Positions 1-11,565 of a stretch of DNA of 64,000 nt are shown here, one piece after another; position 1 is the first letter of the stretch; each line of letters starts with the position of its first letter. Position numbers and translations under genes: made by a program. This DNA is from Triangularia verruculosa (taxonomy: Eukaryota > Ascomycota > Sordariomycetes > Sordariales > Podosporaceae). The notes under the pieces were generated by a model. That model searched no databases and had not been told where the DNA came from. It saw nothing but the letters and a program-made list of their open reading frames with translations. The DNA lies in contig MU863934.1 in assembly GCA_033296885.1 (NCBI GenBank), positions 62,001 through 126,000 of the forward strand, given 5' to 3'.

Positions 1-1
1 G

Positions 2-142
2 TCTCAGCCTCAACCCGTCCCCGTGGATTCTGTCGAAGACTTCTGGCACAATAGCCTGGGCTACAAGGAAGAGATTGCCATTGGTGATGTGCCATATTTG
101 GTGCGCACCTGGAGTCTCGGACCGGAAAGCAACGAGGCCTAA
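2..142 (+). CDS. 3' end of an unidentified gene (partial)
   Basis: An open frame enters from the left edge in frame 2 and ends with TAA at 140-142, giving 46 C-terminal residues. The composition looks coding: a Pro/Gln-rich start, then an acidic-aromatic stretch (VDSVEDFWHNSLGY) and a tail ending WSLGPESNEA. I do not recognise the family. The other two forward frames either stop early or give an unlikely composition. The start codon and most of the gene lie outside the window. Confidence 0.55.
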   Translation, partial: SQPQPVPVDSVEDFWHNSLGYKEEIAIGDVPYLVRTWSLGPESNEA

Positions 143-1427
143 GCAAGCTACGGTGAACAGGATCATCACCGTGCCTTTTACGACTTATGATACCGGGCGG
201 GGTCTGGGCTTTGGCTGCGAGTTTGCGATACATTTCTTGCGGCAGCAAAATGAGGTTTCTTGTTTGATACAGCTGTTCCTTTACACTGGGGGATGGGTTG
301 CATTGCGTTGGGCGTTTATGGTTTACACAAAATCGAGGCCTCTCTTCTGCCATGCTGGTTAGAAGGCGGAAGGTGCGGCTTCAGAAGGGTCTTTCTGCTT
401 TTTGGCTTTTCCCCGCCATATCTCAGAACGGCTTTATTGTCGGGTGGAAATCAAGCGATTGGGATCTTTTTGTGGATGGGTCAGGCACATTCGAAACATG
501 CAAATGGTACAAAAACATGAGCGGAGTGAGAAAATCGGTTGCTCAAGACATGACACTAAATTATCTCGGAACGGATCAATTTTAATGTTTTTTTTCTTTT
601 TCATTTCAGCGTGGCATTTCGGAGTCATGGTTGATTGATACTTTGGTCGGGGAGGAAATTCAGATATCGGCCTTGGAGGCTGATAGGGGCATGGGAGGAA
701 TCTCAAAACAAGAGCCGGACCGGTTTGGGGAAACGAAACATGAATATGGGCTGGCTGGGCAGAACTTGGGCGGGCTTTTGTGTTGCTGTAGTTCGCTAAG
801 AGCAGCTCCTATGTGGCTAGGACCTTTTGTGTATCTTCTTATCAAGCGTAAAAAACAGATCAATTCGATGTGACGCCAAAAATGGAGACGGATTTGATGA
901 CGGCATTCCTCGAGATTGAAGTGGGGATGGACTTGAGGAGAGTGTGGGGAAGACCCCTGCTTGGTGGCTCGTGCGTCTGTGTGGATTTCGTGCATGCATG
1001 ACAGGATGACCTCGGTTGTCCTGGCACGTGTGAATTGAAAGGAGGAGTTTCCCCAGAGCTTTTGATGGAGACTGCCTGTCGTGTCCCCTCTTTCATCACC
1101 AACGACGAACAGGCTGTGTTTCCCTTGACGAGGATATTGTTGCCATAACTGACGGATTGTCGAGTCTCTTGTTGTTTATTTGTTGATCTACCTGGACGCG
1201 CAGCAGACGCGACGACGCGGAATTGAAATTACGGCTGATAGACCCGACGCCGCCTTGCGACTGACGTGCGTGCATACCACCCGCAGTTGCAGTTCCTTCA
1301 GCTTACTGTTTTCCGGGCAAACCGAGAACGACTGCCGGCTCTGCACCACTCGTATAATCCTAAACACATCACGACGGTCCTTTAACCAGTCTGTGGTTAT
1401 TCGACCGAATCTACACAAACCGCCTCA
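143..1427. other. intergenic, promoter side of the TMEM135-like gene
   Basis: No gene is supported here. The open frames present are short, lack ATG starts and have no recognisable composition. The final 200 bases should contain the promoter and 5' leader of the gene starting at 1428. Confidence 0.5.
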
Positions 1428-3295
1428 ATGGCGGCCTCATCCTCGAGCGCCGCCGCCAGCGGTGCCGTCACGGCAAACTCGACCCCGGACCCCATCCTCC
1501 GCAACGCGCTGCGGTACACCATCTCCGCGAGGGAATACGCACTGTTGCACAAATATGTCATTTCAAAATCTCGCGCGCTCAAGAGACGAGCGCCGACGGT
1601 GGAAAAGGTTCGGCATATCATGGACGGTCCAGCTCCCTCTGCACAACAACAACAACAACATCAACAACAGGGCAGGAAGAACTCCACTGCAAGCGCGAGC
1701 GGTGGCAGAAGAAGAGCTTCTATCAAAGGGAAGGATGGATCCCAGCCAACAGGAGCCGGAGGGGCAGATGATTACAATGCAAAAGCGATTCGGCACTCCC
1801 TTCGAGTCTTTATGGCTACCGGGGCGGTGATGAAGCTGTGGGGGTTGGCGCAGACGCGGCTGCTAGGCAGGCAGAAGACCACAACGGATAAGCAGGGGGG
1901 GTTGCATAAGAGTCCGACCTTGAGATTGGGACTGAGTTTGAGTACGATTCTGTTTCTGTACCGGATCCTGTTCCGGTTCTTCACGAGGCTGAGGGCGCAG
2001 CTGCTGGAGCCGAGCGCGGCGCCGTTTAGGAAGAGGAATCCAAAGACTGCGAGCACCTTGACGAGTCCGTACGCGCCAGCGGTGGGTGCGTCACTGGCAG
2101 GGCTGGCACTGGGCGTGTATCCTGCGGAACAGCTGAGGGTGACGATTGCGTTGTTTTTGGGGTTCAAGGCGGTGGAGTGGGGGTGGAATTGCGCCGAGGA
2201 GAACGGGATGGTTTGGGGTTGGGAGAACACGGGAAAGCCTGGGACTGGAAGCAAAAAGATGAGGGAGAGGCCGTGGTGGTGGGGAAGTTGGATGCTGCAG
2301 CCGTTGGCGTTTGGACAACTGCTGCATGCGGCGGTGTTTGATCGGGATTGCTTCCCGAAGGCGTATGGCGACATGATCTCGAGGTTCTCCTTGACGTATT
2401 TGCACCCCAAGCCGGAGGACTTTCCGGTGGGGATGCAGTGGCCTACGACTGAAGTGGTAGTGGATGGGATTGCGAGGATGGCGAAGTTGAGCTGGCCGTA
2501 AGTGTCTTTTGTCTGTGTGCGAAGTCAAGGGGATTATCTGATGCTAACTAACATGGGTGCAGGGCATTCATTTCACCAACTCTATTCCCAGGCAAAGAGG
2601 ACACCCTCCCTCCCGGGCTCTCCGCCATCGCGCCCTTGACCTCTGGCGCACACCCGCTCATCACGTCCCTCTCCTGCGCCACTCTCCACCCCTCGGACCC
2701 ATCCTGCACCAGGACTTTCCTCACCTTTTGGCTCCGGTCCTTCCCGCCGCTCACCCGGATCCTCCTTCTCGTGTACTCGGTCCTCATGGTCCCTAAAATG
2801 AAGTCGTTTTACCACTTCCCCGTCTCCACCATCCAGACCCTCGTGTCCAACGCCCTCCGGATGTCGACCTTCCTCACCGGCGCCGTCGCCACCGCCTGGT
2901 CGAGCATCTGCTTCTTCCAGTCGTGGTTCCCGAGAACCTTTTTGCCGACACAGCGAATGTTTTTGGGTGGGTTCCTGGCTGGTCTCTGGGCCATGGTTGA
3001 GCAGGGGAGGCAAGGGAGCAGACAGATTTTCTTGTACAGTGCCAAGGCGAGTGTGGAGAGTTTCTGGAAGGTCGGGATGAAGAGGAGGTGGTGGAGGGCG
3101 ATGAAGGGGGGTGATGTGTGGGTTTTCGTTGCGGCGCTGATGCTGACCGGGGTGGTGTATGAACGGGATGCGAGGGCGGTGAAGGAGGGGAGCTGGAGGA
3201 AGGGGATTAGCTGGGTGAGGGGGGAGGGGTTTAGGGATTGGGGGGCTGAGGTTGAGGAGGGGGAAGAGGAGGAAGATAGGGAGAAGGAGGAGTGA
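1428..3295 (+). CDS. TMEM135-like integral membrane protein
   Basis: Two exons, 1428-2497 and 2563-3295, are joined by a 65-nt intron (GTAAGT donor, GCTAAC branch point, GCAG acceptor). The 600-residue product starts at ATG 1428. The N-terminus is Ala/Ser-rich with a Gln/His run near residue 72. Several hydrophobic segments follow, for example around LSLSTILFLYRILFRF and AFLTGAVATAW-like stretches. A late motif, TQRMFLGGFLAGLWAMVE, resembles the conserved segment of TMEM135, a peroxisome/mitochondrion-associated family distantly related to Tim17/Pmp24-type proteins. The C-terminus is strongly acidic (EEGEEEEDREKEE). Role inferred from the family: membrane protein in peroxisome or lipid homeostasis. 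The gene structure is firm; the functional assignment is moderate. Confidence 0.8.
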
Positions 3296-3607
3296 GAAGT
3301 GGTGTCTGGGTGGCTTTTTGGAGGAGTGTTGGGAGATAGTATATAGACGGGTAAAGGGGTTACTGTTGTCTTTTGTGAGACTGTGTTGTGGTTTATGATA
3401 GAAGGGTCTTGTGATGAGACCTATGATGTATGAATTAAGTGTACTTGCTGGGGTTACAATGGCATTTGACAGCGGCTCTCTCATAAATTATGAGCATCAT
3501 GGTGATAACCGGGACAATATCTTTTATGAAGTCGACCTATATTCTATTACTTGTCATACCTGGGCATATAGTCAACCTCCTCTGGGGAGCATTCAATATC
3601 ATCAAAG

Positions 3608-6015
3608 TCACCCGCACAGCACTTTCAAGTCGCACTTTTTCTCCGTCATCACACCTAGCGCAACAAGCCCTGAGCCAACACTGCGATTCTGGGCACCATA
3701 GAAACCAGTGATGATTTCTCCTTCCCCTACCGAAAATTGCCTTTTCCTCTCCTCCCAACCGTGGTTGAGAGTTGGACTAGCTGGGAAGTAGCAGGACCTG
3801 CCACGGTTGGTCCAGATCTGATGGTGTTTAGTACAAGAATCACTAGCGACAGGGATGGACGCGTAACTCAGACAGGCGTACGTACCGTAAACGAGGCCAC
3901 CACACCGTCGGTTCCCGACCAGCCTGGCCGAGATGGCCTATATTTCTGGCTAATCTCCACACGGTTTATGCGCTCTCCATTGGCTCCTTCGATATCGAAA
4001 ACCACAAGGTCATCTTCATCAGCTTCGGCGGTATATCGCCGGGGACATCTGCAGAATGTTTGACACTCTACAGGGATGGCATCCGTTGCATATGAAAAAC
4101 GCAGGACATCGTTGCACCACGAGATATTGGTGAGACTCGACAGATACGACCCTCCCGGGCCTCCAAAGCAAGTCCAGAATAGGGATTTGAAGCCCCAGCT
4201 GTACGACTCGGTATGGGGAAAAGAGCTAGTGTTCAGGCGGAGATTGGAAGGGGGGACCTCAGGGTACCACAGTGCCGATGACCTAAATGTAGTATCCAAG
4301 TTTTCGTCCTTTTCCCCCATTACCACGCCGCTGTCTTCAGACTCTTCACTTGGATTACTGCGTTCCTCGGGCTTTAGCGCTGCAATGCTGACCAGTCTCA
4401 TATCCTGTTGAATCTGTAAGTTGAACATGTCCTCTAATTTTGTGGAGATTTACTTACATCGAATCCAACCTCCAATTCAACAATTCCAGGTGGACTGGCC
4501 AACTGTGCTGTTTTGATGGTATTGTTTACATTGCCGAGCCAACTAGTAGATACGCCATCTGAGTCTATGCATTGCAGTGCGTGAATACCGCCTAGTCCGA
4601 CGGCGACATTGAGACCAACCATCTCACCAACAAGCTCAACAGACTGGTGATGGCATCTAGGACCGGTAAATCCCAACTCAATTGTCTGGCCTGTGTCTGT
4701 CGTGAATACCATGCCGGCGATGTAGCTAAGAGATCCCACCACCACAGTCGACACAGAAAGGCGGCTTGCTTTGGACGGAAATGGGAGTCGACATCGGTGA
4801 TGGAGGCGGCATCCAGCTTGCAAAGGACTAAACAGTCGCTGCTGCCCCTCTAGATTCCCTGCAACAACTCTCCAGTTTGCGCTAGCCTCTGGAGTATCGG
4901 TCAGAAGAGACTGGAAGTCATATTGTCGAAGTTGCAGAATATTGACAATTGGGAGAATCCGTGACCAGATCTTTTTTCGATTGTCCAGAGCGAGCTGGGT
5001 GTGGGCTGGGATGATAGCATCTCTCAGCCTGGTGTCGGTGAAAATGTGAAAGAGCTTTTTCCAATCGAGAGGACCTTCGTGTATATCCTGCCGGATTTCG
5101 TAGAACCATGAGAGTTCTGCGTTGACTGGTTTGAATCGAGAAGCCCAAAAGTAGAGGAATCGAGAATGTGTGACCAAGATGGCTGTGCCGCGCAGAGATT
5201 TTGAACATCGATTGTAGACAGGTAAGTTCCGATCGAGACTTGAATCTCCCGTGTTGCCCGCTCGACATCCCACTCATCATCCGTTTCTTGCGCTGAAGAA
5301 TCCTCGGGTATGGTGCATGCTTCGAATAGGCACTTCACATCTACGCGAAGAGGATGCTCGCCAAAACGAGGCTCCTTCGGGAGTAGTTTATCAATTCGAG
5401 CTTCCCAGGGATAGTGATCGTTGTCTTGTCCTGTGTAGACCTTGAGGCCCCAGTCTAAAGTGCCAGGAGAGAGCTTGGTGAGTGAATCAAGAGCATGAAA
5501 AAAAGCCTTTCTAGAGGTATCTGATTGGGGTAAAACGCATGCCCAAGTAAATCCCAGCAAACAGTATGGATGGGGAATCCGCGTTTGTTGTAGTCCAAGA
5601 ACTTTTGGGAATAGGCTGAGAAGGTATCCTCGTCGCGATAGGCTGGTTGAGCAGCGAAGACAGTTTCATCATCACTCGACGGGTAATCTGGTGTATCCTC
5701 TCTGGGAGTTGCAAAGCTTGGATGGTCGTATCGCATCGAGTGGTCAGCGGGGGCACAGAATATACCCTGTTGAGAATCGTACGATCCGACGCCGGTCAAA
5801 ACAATGCTATTGTCGGCCTTGTTTTGACAGACTGCCGGTGAACACACAGGGGATCAGCATACTGTAGTCGAAGCAAGGAAGCCATGTGGCCCCATTTTGA
5901 GAGCTTTTGGAAGGAAAAAGCGATACTTACTACCACGGAACTCATTTCTCCATGACCGGACTGTGTCAAACAATGCCCAGCCGCAAATCGGACAGCATAC
6001 AATCCGGGGGCTCAT
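3608..6015 (-). pseudogene. F-box-type fungal protein gene with two frameshifts
   Basis: Four exons on the minus strand can be read: 6015-5931, 5831-4458, 4413-3886 and 3817-3608, with good GTAAGT/GTAAGT/GTACGT donors and TACTAAAC before the last acceptor. The N-terminus has a CPICG motif. Mid-protein, an F-box-like stretch (ATREIQVSIGTYLSTIDVQN) precedes FWASRF. The C-terminal half has the repeated Gly-rich pattern of fungal F-box proteins and ends with a TNRGRS...ITGFYGAQ...GLVALGV tail. The long second exon changes frame twice, each time at an A/T homopolymer (plus-strand A runs at 5498-5504 and 5147-5150). One extra base at each place would restore one continuous frame, and the exon length is consistent with exactly two missing bases. 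Either the gene is a young pseudogene or the assembly has two homopolymer errors. No function is known beyond a likely ubiquitin-ligase adaptor role. Confidence 0.7.
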
Positions 6016-6197
6016 TTTTAGTTGGGGAAGTAGAACTTTGAGGAGAACGACATTAAAGTCAGGTGAAATCGTTCAAGCAAGTTTAACAATAAGGGCGCCA
6101 CACCGAGGACTCTAAATTGCGGAGTCTAAGCCGGAAAGTTCGTCATATCTACGGCTTGCAATGCCCAGCATCTTTAGCTGACTGCATCACTTTCTCT

Positions 6198-7310
6198 CTA
6201 CACAATCCTCGTAACAGGGTTGACTAGCAAGCCATCCAAAATCATCATGTTATATGCGCCGCTCTTGTCATCTTTGATCGGCACCGGTTCCGGCATATTG
6301 GCTAAGCGGCTGGTGAAGCCCCTTGAAAGCAGCTGTCCAAGAATTCGGGCTGCCTTAGCTGTTTCAATCTGCTCATCAGTCATATCGGGCACCTCGGTTT
6401 GCAGCTTGGCCCAGAATGCCGACTGTAGCGAGTCATAGTCCTTGTACCTGATCCATCCGTTCCGGAGATGGAGCTTGCTCATGAAGCTCTGTAAAGAATA
6501 CAAGTTGAGACCAAACGGACCGACCTGGGCTTCAGCCCAGTCAATCACGCCGACAAGATGACAGGATGCGCTGTCGACTATTATATTGCAGCTTCCAAAG
6601 TCCTTATGAAGAAGCACCATGGGAAGGTTGAGGATGGCCGGAATCGAGTCAATGGTCTGCTGGATAACCGGACGGAACCGCTCGGGCAAAGATGCAAGAA
6701 GCAGCCCCATATCTTTTTCGTAGCTGACTCTCAGCTTATCCCTGGACTCTGCATCAACGGTCTGTGGAGACTTCCATGCACGGGCAAAGAATCTGGAGGT
6801 TCAAGTTAGCAACAAACTCCAGTTCGTACAAGGCACATGTTGATGGAGGTCGTACCTTGCCAGATCAGTGATGAAGTTGTTCCGCCATTGAAACCACTCG
6901 GGTGAGTTTTCGGGCTCACTATGAGCGAGAATGAAATCTAATTGACTGATTCCGCGCATCCGAGTCATCACATAAACATACAGCGGCTCCTTTCCGTCGG
7001 TACCGCTGTCGTCTCCGATTTGACCTTTGAAGGCAACGTCAGGAGCGAATTCCCCGAAAATAGTCTTCGCAAGAGCAGCTGTTTCCAGAGGGAGTTGCAA
7101 GGATTTCAGGCGGAATTGAACGACAAACTCGTCGCTTGGCCCTGCATACACGGTGTAGCTGCAGACTCCCTGTACAGCTACCGGTGTTGCAACACCGCCA
7201 ACCAAGGAAACAGCGAGCGCGTCGCATTCTGAACGGACGGCTGACGTTTTCAGAAAGAATTGAACAATCTCCTGATTGAGGGAGTATTCCTCGGCCTCGA
7301 TTGTGGTCAT
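6198..7310 (-). CDS. aminoglycoside-phosphotransferase-fold (APH) family protein
   Basis: Exons 7310-6856 and 6792-6198 flank a 63-nt intron and encode 349 residues. The ATG at 7310 begins MTTIEAEEYS; the frame stays open further upstream but offers no ATG. The APH signature is clear: LLHKDFGSCNIIVD (catalytic Asp about 216, Asn about 221) followed by GVIDWAEA (metal-binding Asp about 236). This matches the kinase-like fold of fungal APH proteins, which phosphorylate small-molecule hydroxyls; in most fungal members the substrate is unknown. The gene sits between a broken F-box gene and a conserved unknown gene, all on the minus strand. No disabling lesion is visible. Confidence 0.88.
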
Positions 7311-8012
7311 TGTGAAAGGTGAAGGTGGACTTGGAGAGAATGTGTGAGACGATATGCGGAATGGAATGGAGGAAGAAGGAAACGGAGATGGGAGAGGAGA
7401 ATTCACGGGTTACAGGCAAGAAGCAAGCTGCTTACTAGTGCCTCGTTGCGACTATTGGCACGCCTGAATTCGCTGAACCATCCCGCTGGGACAGCCAACC
7501 CAATGGGAAGCGACCCGCCGTAAGTTAATGCAGCAAGCCGCTGGACCCGTGTAGGTATGCTCTTTCCCCAATACGTACTTGGCCCTCATGACCGTCACCC
7601 TCATCATTCGTGAAGTAACGTTCCGAACTTCTTTCAAACCATCTTGGGCTATCTTGACGCTTGCTCAACTGGCATTAGATGCCGGCACTGTGTGGTGACC
7701 GCTGGATGGGATGTATCTACATAATTCGTTTCTCCTTCCATTCCGAGTTGGGACCCGACGACAGGCAAATCAGCAGATCTAGGGTTACGGATAGGATCCC
7801 CATTTGACAGGGAACTTGACAGGTTTGTCAATCTTTTGGATGAGGTTCGTCATATGCGAGATGGTGACTGTCAAGTCAAGATTCATTTTCGTAAAGTGTA
7901 AGTGCTACTTAAAGAGTGTCTTTAAAGAAAAACATGATTTGACGAGCATGCCGCCAGATGGTACTGTCAAAGGCGACCCTTCCCTTCCGTCAGTGGTGCC
8001 TGGACCTGAAAC
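7311..8012. other. intergenic
   Basis: Contains the 5' flank of the APH gene and the 3' flank of the next minus-strand gene. I see no gene, RNA or clear repeat here. A CTAGGGTTACGG motif occurs near 7780. Confidence 0.45.
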
Positions 8013-8824
8013 TCAAAGAAGCCCAACGTCTGCCAATGCATCCTTCAGCTGTTCAATATTCTCCAGCTTGGGCAGGGGCTTTCCAGCATTGTACACCTTG
8101 TGGTTTCCACTGGTCATGCCGGCATGGGTTTCATTGTGCGCACACACGCGGGGGTTTCCATCAACTGACTCAAACTGCCAACCAGTGACACGTGTAGGAA
8201 CGATGTTCTTAGCGATAGAGGCATCGAGCATGACAGTGCCCTGGTCAAGGATGAGTTCAAACATGGTGCTCTGCTTGTGGCCACAACCAAGAACCTGAAG
8301 TCCAATGAGACTGGTGAGATTGTTGTTGACGATGTACTCGACGAACTTGCCAAGGAAGCCTTGGCCAACCGAAGAGAGGTCGGGGAGAGGCCCATCTTGG
8401 TACTCATATGCGCACAGACCGTTCTCGGCGAGAACGAAGATGTGGCCATGAATGTCCGCGGCGTTGAGAGAGTCAATGTTGGTGGCCTTGGCCCAACGGA
8501 TGGCAGATTCGTCAAAGTTGGTGCCCAGCATGACTGCGTTGGATGGAATCTTGAAATGACCGTGAATCAGATGAATTCCGAGCACCTCGTGCGCATTGTA
8601 CTTGACGAAGATGTTTGCGAGGTTCGTTACATGCTGATCAGCAACAGGGGGTTGGTCAGCGTCATCAAGCAGAGTATTGTACCTAGATACTTTGCTGTTA
8701 GTGACGTCTTCATCCAATCTTTTCGGCTCAACCGCACTCACAGTTCAGAGCTTTTCTGAAAGTCATGGACGGTGAGAGCCTTGTGGAGGGCGCGCAGGGC
8801 AGGAGGCAAAGCGACAAGAGACAT
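8013..8824 (-). CDS. conserved ascomycete protein of unknown function
   Basis: Exons 8824-8742 and 8682-8013 give 250 residues (start MSLVALPPALRALHKALTV). The intron has GTGAGT and a CACTAAC branch site shortly before TAG. The centre reads GIHLIHGHFKIPSNAVMLG, then IHGHIFVLAENGLCAYEY, then a C-terminal region with AHNETHAGM. There is no signal peptide, membrane span or known catalytic signature. The His-rich centre resembles a family I recall only as hypothetical proteins in Pezizomycotina. It lies in the accessory block beside the APH gene. The reading frame is intact. Confidence 0.75.
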
Positions 8825-9675
8825 TTGTCAAGAATGAGATGGGATTCGGATGGTGATGAGGATTGAAGTTGACCAGAGACAGGACCTTCCTGAGCCATCA
8901 TTTTGTACTTTTTTCAGGGACTGAATAGCTGACTTCTGAGGGGGCCTTCTTTCAATGTGCTTGGCTAATTTGAACCCAGCAACAAAGAAAGCATTGCATA
9001 TCCGTGAGTGAGCGTGATAGCTAAGGCGCAGTAAAGTGATGAGCCGCCATAAGCAAGGCTCGTGTTTCTTCATCTGCATTCACTACAGTGCTTTGGAAAG
9101 CTGACCTTACAGCAGTGTTCTTTTTCTCATTCCTGACCCGAGAGTCTGGATAACTGCGAGTTCAGTCAGTTATAAAGTCTTGTTGGTGGTGCAGTGCAGA
9201 AGATGCAACAGAGAGAACCACTAGTGCACAACCATAACGCCTCCGTTCGTAAGGAGCCACTCAGGATTCGCTTAGGATCAACTCGCCAAGTTGAGATCCT
9301 TGAGATCAAGGCGTCCTTGACTGGCACTTCGAAGTGCGGGGACCGATTTCCCACACCCCGGATCAGCAGAACCCAGAGCGATTAAACTCTTGTTCTTGCC
9401 ACTGGCGGAAGACTTCGTGTCCAAGGAACCATTTATATGTGCCCTCAACCACGTCCGGGTTACGGTCTTTTCTGTCTTCGGTTCATATGGTGATGGATGT
9501 GAACAGACTTTTGAGCAATTTGAGGTTTCTTGGGGTGAAGGGGGGCTCCTGGGCAGATACCCGAAACCGGGGCCGGATGAGGTTCTCTGGAAAGTCTTGA
9601 TATGTGCGGTCAGTTCGATATATCCTGAGTCGCCCTCGCCAGAAAGCCCACCTACTTGGATCCCAATCCTTTCCA
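8825..9675. other. intergenic or degraded 3' remnant
   Basis: No intact gene. On the minus strand, roughly 9675-9495 reads openly after the stop of the neighbouring relic (RWAFWRGRLRIYRTD, then ENLIRPRFRV), which could be a remnant of a gene tail. Nothing is supported in 8825-9490. Confidence 0.35.
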
Positions 9676-10583
9676 GATCACATCACGGTATCTTCCGACG
9701 CAACAGCACCAACACGAACACGTAGCTCAGGTTGATGGCCGCCCTCCAACCTTTTGCGAACTAATAACTCGGCGCTATCACACCGAAGCCGCATGCAATT
9801 CAAATTGATGGACTTTGCGCACACAGTGTCGCTACTGCACACAACACCCTCGCAATTGCCTTCGCGATGATGCTTGTGTAGATACGTGGAGTTGAAAAGA
9901 GTATCTCGTTCCTGGCCAGGATAAATGGCCGAAGGGAGCTTAGTCTGTAGGAGTTTGAGATTCTTGCGAGCATCAGTTTGCAGTATGTCCCATGACGATT
10001 CGAGCTTCGTCAACACACGGACCCGTTTGCTCGTACTCAGCGGCATCATTTCTTTTCGGCATAAGCTGACCACCCACGAGTCTCCTCCCGAAGTCATGTT
10101 CCAGAACTTTGTCACCAATGATGACATCGCTCAGATCAGCTCCTCAGCTAAGATTAGCGCTCCCGAAAAGAGGCTCCGCCGCAGATGCAAGAGCAGGTCG
10201 ACATTAGGGAACGTTTTTGGCAGGTTCGTTGCTGCCTGTGAAGCCGAGACCTTCCCCATCTCGGGAAGATGTATCAGAACAACCTTGCGGTACCCCACTG
10301 AGCCCAATGAGTAGGTGTTTGCATCGCCAGGAGCCTTGTTTACGGATATCCAAGTCTCATCAAACGAGATGGTAACTTGAGTAAAGGAAGTGATTCGGGT
10401 AACAATTGCGCGGACGGAACGAGCTGCCAGATCACAGGAGTTTAGCATCGAAAACACAGCGGGTGTTGAATCATCTTGAGTACCTGGTCGGAAAAAGGAA
10501 ACCTCTAGGCGGTATTGAGGCCCATGTTGATGATTTCGCCGCGCTTCGCTCCAATTAGAAAGCTCATGCATCCTGGAATCCAA
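9676..10583 (-). pseudogene. decayed nucleoside-phosphorylase-domain gene (NLR-associated type)
   Basis: Three successive minus-strand frames together follow the phosphorylase-superfamily domain found at the N-terminus of many fungal NLR-like proteins. First comes NTYSLGSVGYRKVVLIHLPE, then MGKVSASQAATNLPKTFPNV. A second frame gives DVIIGDKVLEHDFGRR. A third gives LFNSTYLHKHHREGNCEG, CSSDTVCAKS and VGAVASEDTVM before a stop at 9678. The order and spacing match the family, but the frame is lost around 10170-10130 and again near 10050. No downstream NACHT or repeat domain follows, so only a fragment survives. A start near 10583 is arbitrary, because the frame there lacks a convincing ATG context. 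Confidence 0.72.
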
Positions 10584-11540
10584 GATGGCTAGGGTTAGGG
10601 TTCAACGTGCCTCGATTCTTGCATGCTTCCCACGTAATTTCCCACATAACGCAAACAATTTCACGTTAGATGCATTCCATCGAGTTGTGCGAGTTGTTTC
10701 CGCCCTTTATTGTCTTACTCCGCCGTTTCCATCCACAAAGTAGCAGCTGACAACCTTCGCACATCTGACATCCGGCCCCACCAAGCAACCTGGCTGGCCG
10801 GGCACGGCCCCAGCCCGGCCCCCAAACCAACAACAAACACACCCGTCTCGCCGACCAGGGGTTGGTCCTGCAATTCATCTGCCCATCAATGTTTGCATCT
10901 TTCCTCGGACTCCTCCCCATTCTACAACTCTTGATTCTCATCGGACTCCACATTATTCTATTTTTCTTCCGCCCAGTAAGCAACCCGGCCCGATCTGATG
11001 AGCGTCGACCATAGCTTGTTTTGAGTGATACCAGATCTACTGTACATACCCACCTCCTTGCCCCAGAGTATTCCGGAACAGAGTGAAGCCAATTCCCAAG
11101 ACCAGTGAAACAGACTGTTGCCAAAGTTGACAGAAAGCTAAGATGCCCATCTACCAAAATTCCCATCTATCCAGAAAGGGACCATCAAGCCGCCCCTGGC
11201 AAAAGGCTGGTCCACCCACATCCTTCGGTGGCCAAACCCGACAGCCCTTACCTCACGCACCCGACACCAGGACCAAAGCCGCATGATAACCCAAAACATC
11301 AAGGATTTCTGAGATGTGACATGCGGCAGATACATAGCCACCTTTTATAAGTGATGTGGGCGCCCAAGTCCGAGCCGCATCATCACTTCCTTTTCTCCTT
11401 TTCGCTTTTTCGCACTTTGACAGACGGTTTCAGAACATCCCGTAAGACCACTGACGATTTTATTCCACGTATATCGGGTGATGATGCATCAGAACTGAGG
11501 GGCTCTACCCAGCCGGTCAACCACTGAAGTTTCTGAGACG
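10584..11540. other. intergenic with telomere-like motif
   Basis: No gene is supported. TAGGGTTAGGGTT occurs at 10590-10602, just upstream of the phosphorylase relic. The rest is the 5' flank of the membrane-protein gene starting at 11566. Confidence 0.45.
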
Positions 11541-11565
11541 GCAGCAGCAGCAGCAGCAGCAGCAA
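11541..11565 (+). repeat. CAG trinucleotide repeat next to a start codon
   Basis: Seven consecutive CAG triplets followed by CAA run directly into ATG 11566, in frame with it. If an upstream in-frame start existed, they would encode Gln; as drawn, they are 5' leader. Confidence 0.85.

Noticed and set aside
2582..3484. 300-codon antisense frame over the TMEM135-like gene
   Set aside because: Pro/Arg/Gly-rich shadow; the sense strand has a proper splice and conserved motif.
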